Under the pieces are notes generated by a model, which was not told the DNA's origin, did no database searches, and was given only the letters and a program-made list of their open reading frames with translations. From Clostridiales bacterium UBA7568 (GTDB lineage: Bacteria > Bacillota > Clostridia > Oscillospirales > CAG-272): a stretch of 21,858 bases of DNA. The stretch is taken from the NCBI GenBank assembly GCA_002479075.1, contig DLLG01000015.1, positions 1 through 21,858 of the forward strand, read 5' to 3'. Every line of letters starts with the position of its first letter. Within the stretch, counting starts at the first letter, position 1. Shown in pieces: positions 1-7,624 of this stretch. The position numbers and the translations under genes are program-made.

Positions 1-6
1 TTTCAT
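1..6 (-). CDS. Start of a further SipW-type secreted protein gene (partial)
   Basis: Only the first two codons (Met-Lys) lie in the window; the gene runs off the left edge. The call rests on the leader. The minus strand reads AAGGAGAAAAAGACAATG, almost the same ribosome site and start as the SipW-type genes starting at 1643 and 3754. The next codon is Lys, as in the genes starting at 1643 and 5981. It sits at the end of the same minus-strand array, so a fourth substrate paralog is the natural inference. Its product cannot be seen. Confidence 0.55.
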
Positions 7-37
7 TGTCTTTTTCTCCTTACTGAAAAAATTTTTT

Positions 38-71
38 CCGCTTCGCGGAAGAAACATCTTCCGCGAAGCGG
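38..71 (-). other. 15-bp perfect stem-loop in the leader of the left-edge gene
   Basis: Arms at 38-52 and 57-71 pair perfectly over 15 bp around a 4-nt loop (AACA on the plus strand). On the minus strand the stem is followed by six A and six T and then the ribosome site of the edge gene. This could be an mRNA stabiliser or a control element. The T tract does not touch the stem, so it is a poor terminator in that direction; on the plus strand four T follow directly, but no plus gene lies upstream. Confidence 0.6.
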
Positions 72-120
72 TTTTCCTAAAGACGGAAGATGTGTGTTTA
101 AAATGAGCACTACTGCAAGC

Positions 121-187
121 TTTATGCAAATTGCATAAAAGGTTTTAAAGCTACCCCCCCCCGTAGTGCATAATGCACAATTGTGCA
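121..187. promoter_or_regulatory. Two palindromes and a C9 tract upstream of the edge gene
   Basis: A 9+1+9 palindrome (TTTATGCAA, A, TTGCATAAA) spans 121-139 and a 14-bp palindrome (TGCACAATTGTGCA) spans 174-187. Nine C (nine G on the minus strand) lie between them at 154-162. Both palindromes look like protein-binding sites, but no convincing sigma-A promoter was found beside them. The homopolymer could vary in length. Function is inferred only. Confidence 0.35.
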
Positions 188-249
188 GACCGACGAAAAA
201 CATCCTTTCCGGCAAGAGCATTGCCTGCATTCGCCCGTCTCCGACAAAA

Positions 250-314
250 GGCAAACGAAAGACACAAATCTCTTTATATCCTTCATTTGCCCCTCCTCCC
301 GAAGGAGGAGAGGG
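250..314. repeat. Two-hairpin intergenic repeat, copy 1
   Basis: The first hairpin pairs GGCAAACGAA (250-259) with TTCATTTGCC (282-291). The second, directly adjacent, pairs CTCCTCC-type bases at 293-299 with GGAGGAG at 304-310 around CGAA. It begins about 22 nt past the stop of the SipW-type gene at 336-1643 in its reading direction. Related elements lie at 3987-4048 and 6042-6104 with altered but still paired stems. No T tract follows, so it is not a standard terminator. Confidence 0.7.
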
Positions 315-335
315 AAAAGAAAAGGTTTTACCTGT

Positions 336-1643
336 TTATTTCGCAACGACTGTGTACCAGACATCACCGTTGGACTGCGTAGCGGAGACAACCTCGTAGC
401 CTTCTGCAACGAAGTTGGTGTGTGCGCCCTCAGCCTGACAGTCTGCCGGGTTGAAGTTTACAAATGTACCGCCCTTGACGACGATCTTTGCTGTGCCGTT
501 CGCACGGTTGGCGTCATAGCAGTTCAGAACGAACTCATCAGCCTTTGCAGCATCGGGATATTTCTGCTGAACAGAGAAGAAACCGCCTTCGATAACGGCT
601 TCGCCGGTGTGAACGTAAACTGCGTGGATATTGCCGATGAACGTACCGTTTTTGATGACGACCTTGCCGCCGTCCTGTACGTCAACTGCGTAGCAGTCGT
701 TTTCTTTGGCCTTGAATGTACCGTTGCCGTCGATTGTGAGGGTTGCGCCTGCACGTGCGGAAACGAGTGACCAGGAATTGGGTTCTGCGTCCCATACGTC
801 GGATACGTTTGCAATTGTCTTGCCGTTCATATTGAGAGTTGCGTTTTTATCAGCAACTATTGCAACTGCGGGAGCAAGGTTTGCTTCAAGGGAAACATTT
901 CCGCCGAGGGCGAGGGCGTTGTTGAGACCTGCAACGTCAACTACGGGATATGTAGCATTTGCGTCATACTTGCTGTCATAGCTGTCTTTTTCGACAGGGG
1001 CCTGTGTTGCTGTGACTGTTACGCCGAGGTTGAGAGAGGGAAGGCTCTCGTCATCCTTTGCGTTTGCAATGTTGTCAACGTCTGTGGGCATATAGAGTTT
1101 GAGCATTGAAACAACTTCCTGACCGGGAGTAAGAACTACGTCCTCTGCGCCGAAGTCGGTTTCCTTGAGAGGAGCATTTGTCCAACCGATAGCGTTGCTG
1201 GAACTACGGTCAAATGCGATCTGAAGTAAAATCTGACCGATTGCATTCAATTCCTGAGTGGCAGATGTTGAAGCGATAAGATGATCTGAGAGAGCGAATT
1301 CTTCGCCTGCAACGTTTACACCCTTTGTCTCGCTGATGATGTCAAGCGACATTTTGTACTTGAACGCAAGGCTACCGTTGTTTCTTACCTTGAAGGCAAC
1401 AACGCGGGTATATCCCGGCTCAAAGAGACCGTCGCCGAAAATGTTCTCGGCATCGTTGAGATCTTCCCAGTTTTCGCCGTCGAGCGTGTACTCAACTTCG
1501 AGATCGAGACGACCGGGATTGATGACGTTGTTTGTTGACTTGGCTACGTCTGTAAACCAAGCGAACGTCGAGCCGACAAGCATTGCTATGCAGACGATCA
1601 TCGTGATCATACTGAAGAGCAATCTTCTTGTGTAATTTTTCAT
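336..1643 (-). CDS. SipW-type secreted protein: TasA-like domain plus right-handed beta-helix
   Basis: A 435-residue exported protein. Residues 1-32 form a SipW-type signal: basic MKNYTRR, a hydrophobic stretch, then GSTFAWFTD, where the STFA/WFTD junction is the expected cut. A TasA/camelysin-like domain follows to about residue 215; it contains the typical LDLEV strand after the signal, the FEPG motif (about 74-77) and RNNGSLAFKY. The rest is rich in short G-T-F-x and N-G-K-T repeats (NMNGKTIAN, IDGNGTFKA, IKNGTFIGN, VKGGTFVNF), as expected of a right-handed parallel beta-helix. There is no sortase motif or C-terminal membrane span, so it is released or built into a fibre. The start is set by AAGGAG before ATG. 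It closely resembles the first two thirds of the gene at 4059-5981, so the two arose by duplication. Carbohydrate binding, adhesion or matrix structure are all possible roles. Confidence 0.85.
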   Translation of the reverse strand: MKNYTRRLLFSMITMIVCIAMLVGSTFAWFTDVAKSTNNVINPGRLDLEVEYTLDGENWEDLNDAENIFGDGLFEPGYTRVVAFKVRNNGSLAFKYKMSLDIISETKGVNVAGEEFALSDHLIASTSATQELNAIGQILLQIAFDRSSSNAIGWTNAPLKETDFGAEDVVLTPGQEVVSMLKLYMPTDVDNIANAKDDESLPSLNLGVTVTATQAPVEKDSYDSKYDANATYPVVDVAGLNNALALGGNVSLEANLAPAVAIVADKNATLNMNGKTIANVSDVWDAEPNSWSLVSARAGATLTIDGNGTFKAKENDCYAVDVQDGGKVVIKNGTFIGNIHAVYVHTGEAVIEGGFFSVQQKYPDAAKADEFVLNCYDANRANGTAKIVVKGGTFVNFNPADCQAEGAHTNFVAEGYEVVSATQSNGDVWYTVVAK

Positions 1644-1699
1644 TGTCTTTTCTCCTTTAATGATTTTTATGTAATCGCACTTGCGGCGAAAACATCGGG

Positions 1700-3754
1700 T
1701 TAGTTGATGATCAGAGTGCCTTCTGTGGAGTTGCGAGTGTATTTGTTTCCGACAAGACCGTTATATGTAAACTCTGTGACAGCACCCGTCTTTACGTTGT
1801 TGCTGGAGAGTTTGCCTGTGTATGTGCAGTTTGTGAGAGTAACTGTCTGACCGCTCTGGTTGAGCCATACGCCTGCAATTCCGCCGATTTCAAGCTCGTC
1901 GCCTTCATCCTGAGCGGAAGTGAGCGTAACGTCGCCGGAGCTATGGCAGTTGATGAAGGTGTTGCCGTAGTGAGCAATACCTGTGATACCGCCGACGTCG
2001 CACGTTGAACCTGTAACGTCGATATTGGAGGTTACGTTCTTTACATCCTGATTGCCTTCGCCCATAAAGCCGACAAGTCCGCCGACATATGTGCGGTAAT
2101 TCTTGGAGTCTGCGTTTACGTAGCTTCCTTCGTTTACGTCGATTGTAAGGTCTGTGAGGTTTGCATAAGCATTTTTGCCGAACATACCGCCGACATAAGC
2201 ATAGCCGTCGATTTTAACGTCGCCTGTGAGGGTTATGTTCGAATATTTGGAGGTATAGGGTGTTCCGGCAACTGCGCCGACATCAAGATATCCCTTGACG
2301 GAGGCGTTCTTGAGGGTGAAGTTCTTGATTTCGCCGTTTGTTGTAAATCCGAAGAGACCGACATCGGAGTTCCATTTGATGTCGATGAGAAGATTGCTTA
2401 TCGTGTGACCCTGACCATCAAAATTTCCCTGGAATGTGTTTCCGCTCTTGCCGATAGGAGTCCACGTATGAGAGCTGAGATCGATATCGTTTGCGAGCTT
2501 GACTGTGTAGCCATTATAGCTCTTTCCGCTATTGACTTCGGAAGCGAGCTTTGCAAGCTCTGCGGCGGATGTGATCGTTACGACCTTGCCGTCTTCGTCA
2601 ACGGGAACCGTGTAATCCTCGGATGCGCGATCGCTCCAGCTTTCCTCATTATATACAGCTGTGAAGGGAGAGAAGTGGCTGACCTTCATCGTGATATAAC
2701 CTGTTTCGCTGCTATATACGAAATGGTCTGCGTTTTCGGTGAGTGTGGGGTCGTCGTTTGTCATTTCAACGCCGTCGTGATATACCTTGATTCCGCTGAG
2801 ATTCTTGCCGACCTTCATTTCAACCTCAAACAGAGCCTCGCCGCTTGCGCTGACTGTTTTTCCGTTCTGATCCTTGAGGGTGACTTCGTAGCTTACGCTG
2901 CTCTGATGATCGCCTACGGTGATTGTCGCAGGAGTTGCCGCTTTGTCAACAACAAGACTTACTTTGCTGATGCTTTCGCTTTCGGAGGAAAGGGAGCCTG
3001 CGGGAGCAGTGAACTTGATGTTGTGATCTGTTTCCTTATCCTTGAGAACTGTGTCGCTGTCTGCTTTGACGGCGCCGTCAACTCTTGTCGGGAAGGTTGC
3101 GTCGGTATCATAATCGTTGCGTGTAGAGTCGAACTCGTATGCAGTCTGTGTTGCAACGACTGTTATTGTGATTCCCGTGACTTTAAGATTTCTGTAATCG
3201 TTGTTTGCTGTCTCGTCCATATGAGCGGAGATTTTGATTGTCTGTTCGCTCTTGTTTGTTTCGTCCGCCTTTTCTGCGGGAACGAGCATACCTTCCGCAA
3301 CCGGCTTGCCGTCATTTACGTTTACGGCTGTGCCTTCGGTGTCATTTCCAACGTAAGCTTTAAACTTGATGACATCGAGGAGCTTTGTATCGCCTGTTGC
3401 GCCGGAGATGACAACCTGATACTTGAGAGCGAGGTTACCGTTGTTGCGGATACGGAGCATAGGAAGCTCAAATGTGCATCCCGGTTCCCAGAAGATATTT
3501 GCGTCTTCTGCAAGTTTGCCGTCTGTTCCTTTGCGGAGGAAATCGAGAGCTGTGTTCTCGGAAACCTCTGACCACGTTCCGTCAGCGTTCTGCTTTTCCA
3601 AAACGATGTCCAGATTACCGGATTTGATCTCGTTGACACTTGCCGTTGCGGAGTCCGTAAACCAGGCAAAGGTCGAGCCGATGAGCATTGAAACGCAGAT
3701 TACCATTGAAAGTACGCTGAGAAGCAATGCTTTTTTGGATGAGAATTTTCCCAT
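1700..3754 (-). CDS. SipW-type secreted protein with GLUG-type repeats, adhesin-like
   Basis: A 684-residue exported protein. Residues 1-34 give the SipW-type signal (SMVICVSMLIGSTFAWFTD), nearly identical to the gene at 4059-5981. A TasA-like domain runs to about 225, with SGNLDIVLE, WEPGCTFELP and RIRNNGNLALKY. A beta-rich linker of about 150 residues follows (KVSLVVDKAATPATITVG onward, perhaps Ig-like). From about 390 to the end come degenerate repeats of the GLUG kind (GNFDGQGHTISNLLID, VGLFGFTTNG, VGGMFGKN, VGGLVGFMGEG, VGGITGIAHYG, IGGIAGVWLNQ), typical of large clostridial and Bacteroidetes adhesins. No LPXTG or terminal membrane span is seen. AAGGAG precedes the ATG. It ends 56 nt before the next substrate gene, with no hairpin repeat between them. 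Surface attachment or matrix formation is inferred. Confidence 0.85.
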   Translation of the reverse strand: MGKFSSKKALLLSVLSMVICVSMLIGSTFAWFTDSATASVNEIKSGNLDIVLEKQNADGTWSEVSENTALDFLRKGTDGKLAEDANIFWEPGCTFELPMLRIRNNGNLALKYQVVISGATGDTKLLDVIKFKAYVGNDTEGTAVNVNDGKPVAEGMLVPAEKADETNKSEQTIKISAHMDETANNDYRNLKVTGITITVVATQTAYEFDSTRNDYDTDATFPTRVDGAVKADSDTVLKDKETDHNIKFTAPAGSLSSESESISKVSLVVDKAATPATITVGDHQSSVSYEVTLKDQNGKTVSASGEALFEVEMKVGKNLSGIKVYHDGVEMTNDDPTLTENADHFVYSSETGYITMKVSHFSPFTAVYNEESWSDRASEDYTVPVDEDGKVVTITSAAELAKLASEVNSGKSYNGYTVKLANDIDLSSHTWTPIGKSGNTFQGNFDGQGHTISNLLIDIKWNSDVGLFGFTTNGEIKNFTLKNASVKGYLDVGAVAGTPYTSKYSNITLTGDVKIDGYAYVGGMFGKNAYANLTDLTIDVNEGSYVNADSKNYRTYVGGLVGFMGEGNQDVKNVTSNIDVTGSTCDVGGITGIAHYGNTFINCHSSGDVTLTSAQDEGDELEIGGIAGVWLNQSGQTVTLTNCTYTGKLSSNNVKTGAVTEFTYNGLVGNKYTRNSTEGTLIIN

Positions 3755-3792
3755 TGTCTTTTTTCTCCTTTATCAAATTGAAATGTTTTTGC

Positions 3793-3823
3793 CGACGCAG
3801 GGGAATAAATATCTCCCGCGTCG
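3793..3823 (-). other. Leader stem-loop upstream of the GLUG-repeat gene
   Basis: CGACGC (3793-3798) pairs with GCGTCG (3818-3823), and an inner GGGA/TCCC can extend the stem. It lies about 40 nt upstream of the ATG at 3754, a place similar to the hairpin at 38-71 before the edge gene. The rest of 3755-3986 holds no gene. The motif TTTGCGCA occurs twice there (about 3856 and 3905), and I saw no convincing promoter. Confidence 0.4.
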
Positions 3824-3986
3824 ACTTTGAAAAAGGAGATATTCCGCTTAATTTTTGCGCAAACGTATTTAATCGGACTGATACAGCTCAAAAGATTATC
3901 CCCCGGTTTGCGCAGGGAGCCGACCGTGCTTCTTATAAAGATATGTATAAAAACGTCTCTTTTCATTCGAAAAGCTACTGCCCATC

Positions 3987-4048
3987 GGCAAGCAAAGAAC
4001 ACGAGTTCTCTCATATTCTTTGCTTGCCCCACCTCCCGGAGGAGGTGG
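3987..4048. repeat. Two-hairpin intergenic repeat, copy 2
   Basis: A perfect 13-bp stem pairs GGCAAGCAAAGAA (3987-3999) with TTCTTTGCTTGCC (4016-4028). A perfect 8-bp stem follows at once: CCACCTCC (4029-4036), loop CGGA, GGAGGTGG (4041-4048). Relative to copies 1 and 3, the second stem has A for T in one arm and T for A in the other, so pairing is kept. It starts 11 nt beyond the stop of the gene at 4059-5981. Confidence 0.75.
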
Positions 4049-4058
4049 GACTGGTCTG

Positions 4059-5981
4059 TTATTTGATGTCAGCAAGTATCTCGCCGACTGTTCCGCCGTC
4101 AACCGTAACGAATGTGCGTGTTATGCCTTCGTTTGTATGGATTGTGCCGACTGTCGAGCCGCTGCCGACGATAACCTTTATACCGCCGTTTGCGTATGTC
4201 GCGCCCTTTTCGGTTGCGTTTACGAATATCGAGTCGATTGTTGTTCCCTTGAGAACGATCTGGTTTGAAGACTGCTCATTTGCAAAGATAGTAGACTTGC
4301 AATATTTGTTTGCATAGCTGCTGGAAATATTGCAGTTTGTCATAACGGCGCCGTGCGTGCCGTAGAAGTTGATTGCAAGGCTCCATTCGCCGGAGATTGT
4401 TACGTTCTCAAGCGTTGAAGCCGAGCCGCCGTGGAAATGCATTGCTCTGCCGCCCTTGCCCGCAAACTTGACATTCTTTACAGTTACGCCCGTGCAATAT
4501 GTTGTGCTGTCATAACCGAATGAGAGGAGAGTGTTGAGCTTTGTGATTTCATAATCCGTCATAGCCGTGGTGATTGTGTGACCGTTGCCGTCGAATGTGA
4601 AGCCGCTTACGCCGAATTTAATCGTTTCGCTTACGGTGATGTCGTTTGTGAGTCTTACGATGTCGCCGGATTTGACTTCTGCCGCAACTGCTTTGAGATC
4701 GTCTGCGGAAGCTACGTCGCGGATTGTTGCGCCTTCCTTAACAACAGTATACCAAACGTCGCCGTTTTCCTGTGTTTCGGAGATGACCGTGTAGCCTTCT
4801 GCCACGAAGTTGCCGTGTGGGTTTTCGGAAGCGCTGTCGGACGGGTCAAAGTTTACAAACGTACCGCCGTAAACAGTGATCTTTGCCGTGCCGTCCTTGT
4901 AAGCTGCGTCAACGCAGTTGAGAAGATACTTATAGCCATAAGGTTCGCCAAACGCTTCAACGGCAAAGAACCCGCCGTTGATAACGAGCTCGCCCTTCTG
5001 AACCTGAACGGCTGTGCCGCCGCCGTAATAATAACCGCTGTTGATTGTGAGCTTTGCGCCGTTCAATACGTTGATTGCGTAACCGCCGTTTACGCCCGTG
5101 TCGATACCGCCGTTTGCTGACGCGTCAATCGTTGTGTCTGCCGCAACCATAAGAGCCACAAAGTTTGTGTTGTTATTGCCCATATTGTCCGGAGATATGA
5201 TCTTTCCCTTGAGGTTAAGGTTTGTGGGCTTGGTGATTTTTATGCGCGCATCAAGTGTGTCGTCACCGCTTGTCGGAACATCCTTTTCAACGGAGATATC
5301 TCCGCCGAGAGCAAGCGCCGTTTTGAGACCCGCCGCGTCGATTACGGGATAATATGTAGCGTCGTTGTCATAATCGGGACCGTCCGAGTCGGATTCGTAG
5401 CCCATCTGTGTCGCATAGACTGTGATTACGATGCCGTCGAGCGTGAGATTTTTGTAATCGTTGCCGGCGTTTTTGTCCATTTCGCCGATGATTGTTATCG
5501 CAGCTGTCTCGCCGATGTCGGCATCTTGTGTGATTTCTGTTTTTTCAGCGCCTGCGGGAAGGAGCTTGCCGTCCCAATCTTCAAGAGCAACGGGTGCCGC
5601 ATCGCCGATCTTTACAGTAAACTTGATAACTTCGAGAAGTCTTGAATCGCCTGTCAGACCGCTGATAACGACCTTGTATTTGAACGCAAGGTTACCTTTA
5701 TTTATTATCTTGAAGCCTTCAAGATTGTATTGGCAACCGGGTTCCCAGAGGATCGTTTCGTTTTCGTGACCTGCAGCCTTGACCCATTTGAGAGCGCCTG
5801 TGAGCTCTGAGCCGTCTGCCTTGACGATTTCAACGTCAAGATCACCGGATTTGATTGCATTGACATTTGCCGTTGCGGAGTCCGTAAACCAGGCGAATGT
5901 CGAGCCTACAAGCATCGACACGCAGATTACCATTGAGAGTAAGCTGAGGAGCAATGCTTGCTTTGTAGAAAATCTTTTCAT
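4059..5981 (-). CDS. SipW-type secreted protein: TasA-like domain plus two beta-helix regions
   Basis: A 640-residue exported protein. The start at 5981 (MKRFSTKQAL) is preferred over upstream in-frame codons because GAAGGAG lies just before it. Residues 1-34 are a SipW-type signal ending STFAWFTD. A TasA-like domain runs to about 220 (SGDLDVEIV, WEPGCQYNLEGF, NKGNLAFKY). A beta-helix region of about 210 residues follows, paralogous to the gene at 336-1643: both contain AAGL or AGL-type NALALGG lead-ins, GGTFVNF and NFVAEGY followed by NGDVWYTVV. A second beta-helix region (DGNGHTITTAM, VKNVKFAGKGGRAMHF, ENVTISGEWSL) extends it by about 200 residues. It has no cell-wall sorting signal. It is the first substrate gene after sipW, separated from it by repeat copy 3. 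Role inferred: structural or adhesive surface protein. Confidence 0.85.
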   Translation of the reverse strand: MKRFSTKQALLLSLLSMVICVSMLVGSTFAWFTDSATANVNAIKSGDLDVEIVKADGSELTGALKWVKAAGHENETILWEPGCQYNLEGFKIINKGNLAFKYKVVISGLTGDSRLLEVIKFTVKIGDAAPVALEDWDGKLLPAGAEKTEITQDADIGETAAITIIGEMDKNAGNDYKNLTLDGIVITVYATQMGYESDSDGPDYDNDATYYPVIDAAGLKTALALGGDISVEKDVPTSGDDTLDARIKITKPTNLNLKGKIISPDNMGNNNTNFVALMVAADTTIDASANGGIDTGVNGGYAINVLNGAKLTINSGYYYGGGTAVQVQKGELVINGGFFAVEAFGEPYGYKYLLNCVDAAYKDGTAKITVYGGTFVNFDPSDSASENPHGNFVAEGYTVISETQENGDVWYTVVKEGATIRDVASADDLKAVAAEVKSGDIVRLTNDITVSETIKFGVSGFTFDGNGHTITTAMTDYEITKLNTLLSFGYDSTTYCTGVTVKNVKFAGKGGRAMHFHGGSASTLENVTISGEWSLAINFYGTHGAVMTNCNISSSYANKYCKSTIFANEQSSNQIVLKGTTIDSIFVNATEKGATYANGGIKVIVGSGSTVGTIHTNEGITRTFVTVDGGTVGEILADIK

Positions 5982-6041
5982 AAAAATCTCCTTCTTTGAT
6001 GATTTTTCCGGCCGCACCGATTGCGGTCGTATTCGCCGAAA

Positions 6042-6104
6042 GGCGAACAAAAGGCATAAAGGCTTATGCCCTTTATTCGCCCCTCCTCCGAAGGGAGGAG
6101 AGGG
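6042..6104. repeat. Two-hairpin intergenic repeat, copy 3
   Basis: An 18-nt arm (6042-6059, starting GGCGAA) pairs with 6064-6081 (ending TTCGCC) with two imperfect positions. The second stem pairs 6083-6089 with 6094-6100 (CTCCTCC with GGAGGAG). It starts 7 nt past the sipW stop. A further imperfect stem at 6010-6028 (GGCCGCA with TGCGGTC) lies between it and the next ribosome site. Confidence 0.7.
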
Positions 6105-6110
6105 GGAAAA

Positions 6111-7055
6111 TCAGCCTTCAAGGCGTGAAATTTCGCCGGATATTTGCTCTTTGACAGCAGCGAGCTTTTCGATTGTCAATGAAATCTGAGCGATCTTCGC
6201 TTCGATTTCCGGAGTGCTTTCGCCGATTGCGCCGAGGGCATTTTTGGCACCGGTCAGCTCGGTTAAGTTCTTTTCAACCTCTTCCAGATCCTTTTTCATC
6301 GTGGCAATGCGTTCGGCATTCGGATTTTCCTTCGGCTCTTCGACGGTTTCCGGAGCCGGCTCTGCGGTCTGAGCGGGAGCTTTGCCGTTTGCCTCCATCT
6401 GCGCTTTCATCGCGAGCAGCTCTGCCATCATCTTCTGGGTTTCTTCCTTTTCCGCAGCAATCTTGCTCTTTTCTTCTTCAAGCGCGGCGTTCTGCTCCGC
6501 CTTGTACTGCTTGAACAGCTTTACGCTCTCATATGCCTGAGAGAGAATAAGGAGCATAAAGGGAACGAGAATACAGACGATATAACCGGGAGTCGTTTTA
6601 AGAAACTGAAAGAAATGACCCATCTTCGGTATTTTGCCGGTATATTTGCCGACGATATAAGGATAGGTTACGACGGTCTTGTCGTCCTCGCCCGTTGTCG
6701 TACCGTATGTGATGAATCCGGGATCGCCGGAGGCGGTTGTTGTCAGCTTGCGTATCTTATGCGTTACGAGCTTGCCGAAGTTTTCGGTGTTTGTTGACGT
6801 ATAGGAGATGATGTCGCCCTCCTTGAGCGTTTTCGGGTCAACCTCTTTTACAAGGATAAGGTCGCCCGCCGCAAAGTCCGTCGCCTTCATCGAGTCGGAA
6901 TTGACGATGAACATCTTCCTGCCGAAGAGGGAACGGTTGTTTCTGTCAAGGGTCGTTGCGGAGATGATTGTGAATATCATCATCGCGACCGCAAGCGCAA
7001 CGACGATCCAGGTGACGACATTCTTTATAATGTCAAGTGTCTTTTTTGTCTTCAT
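6111..7055 (-). CDS. sipW: SipW-like ER-type signal peptidase I with C-terminal coiled coil
   Basis: A 314-residue membrane protease, expected to remove the STFAWFTD-type signals of the exported proteins downstream. A membrane span lies at about 13-33. The catalytic serine is Ser55 in VNSDSM. Box FAAGDLILV and GDIISY follow, and the base is His99 in LVTHKI rather than Lys, which marks the ER/SipW type. Acidic residues around Asp124-Asp125 (TGEDD) stand where the family has its conserved Asp. A second span lies at about 157-175. Unlike Bacillus SipW (about 190 residues), a cytoplasmic tail of about 140 residues follows: charged helix 180-222, Pro/Ala/Glu linker 223-247, second coiled helix 248-314. 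The ATG at 7055 is chosen over a TTG at 7073, which overlaps the previous stop; a GAGG lies 12 nt upstream, rather far. The tail may bind the neighbouring anchored proteins or the dead paralog. Confidence 0.85.
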   Translation of the reverse strand: MKTKKTLDIIKNVVTWIVVALAVAMMIFTIISATTLDRNNRSLFGRKMFIVNSDSMKATDFAAGDLILVKEVDPKTLKEGDIISYTSTNTENFGKLVTHKIRKLTTTASGDPGFITYGTTTGEDDKTVVTYPYIVGKYTGKIPKMGHFFQFLKTTPGYIVCILVPFMLLILSQAYESVKLFKQYKAEQNAALEEEKSKIAAEKEETQKMMAELLAMKAQMEANGKAPAQTAEPAPETVEEPKENPNAERIATMKKDLEEVEKNLTELTGAKNALGAIGESTPEIEAKIAQISLTIEKLAAVKEQISGEISRLEG

Positions 7056-7069
7056 AATTGTGTTAAGCC

Positions 7070-7624
7070 TCAATCAAAATTTTTATCGGGATTGTTTTTT
7101 GCCTGTACCGCTTTGACGCTGAAATCAAATGAAAGAAGTTCTTCCTGCATATCGTTTCCCGTTGCCTCTTCGAGATGAAAACTGATAACAAGGTTTTTCT
7201 TTTCGCCTGCGGCAAGGGTATTATCAATCGCACGCGAGCTTGCATAAGTGATTTCGTTCAGCTTTCCGCTTGCGAGGAGCTTATCTCCGTCCTTTATCTC
7301 AACGTAAATATGGCTTGCGAGCTCGCCATCCGCATTTTCAAAATAAAATTTATACCACACGTCGCACGAGCTGAGATTATGAATCGTGAACGGTCTTTCA
7401 AACGTCGCGCCGGGCTCAAAGAGAGCGTCATCGGCTGTGATTATCGGTTTTCCGTCGTTGAGGTTGATCGCAACGTTTCCCGTGCTGAAGATGTTGCCCG
7501 TCTGGGAGATCATCGTCGATACGAGGATGAAGGTTGTGACTGTGAGCGCAGCTGTCAGGATGAGTATGGCGATTATGCTTGCCGTAAGCCGTTTTGTCAG
7601 GTTTTTGGCTCTTTCTTCCGTCAT
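7070..7624 (-). CDS. Small membrane-anchored TasA/camelysin-like protein B
   Basis: A 184-residue protein with a basic N-terminus, one long hydrophobic segment (about 13-38) and an extracellular beta-rich domain. The motifs STGNVAINLND, LFEPGATFERPF and HNLSSCDVWYKFYFE copy the order seen in TasA-like domains (strand after the signal, E-P-G, then a conserved N-x-S strand). It lacks the AWFTD cleavage motif of the large substrates, so it may stay membrane-bound. Its ATG overlaps the stop of the gene before it (ATGA), and sipW begins 14 nt after its end, implying translational coupling and joint function. By analogy with TapA it could anchor or start a fibre, but no sequence similarity to TapA itself is claimed. 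Confidence 0.7.
   Translation of the reverse strand: MTEERAKNLTKRLTASIIAILILTAALTVTTFILVSTMISQTGNIFSTGNVAINLNDGKPIITADDALFEPGATFERPFTIHNLSSCDVWYKFYFENADGELASHIYVEIKDGDKLLASGKLNEITYASSRAIDNTLAAGEKKNLVISFHLEEATGNDMQEELLSFDFSVKAVQAKNNPDKNFD

Noticed and set aside
2405..3571. A 388-codon open frame on the plus strand
   Set aside because: It lies wholly antisense to the GLUG-repeat gene, has an odd composition rich in Cys and Val, and lacks a ribosome site. The open frame follows from codon bias of the true gene.
5982..6050. Longer start for the beta-helix protein at 4059-5981
   Set aside because: It would add a charged stretch before the signal peptide; the ribosome site directly precedes the ATG at 5981.
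250..6104. Reading the three hairpin repeats as a CRISPR array
   Set aside because: Copies are kilobases apart, differ in sequence and are separated by whole genes.
336..6104. Reading the three two-hairpin elements as normal terminators
   Set aside because: None is followed by a T tract on the strand of the genes, although true terminators elsewhere in the window have one.
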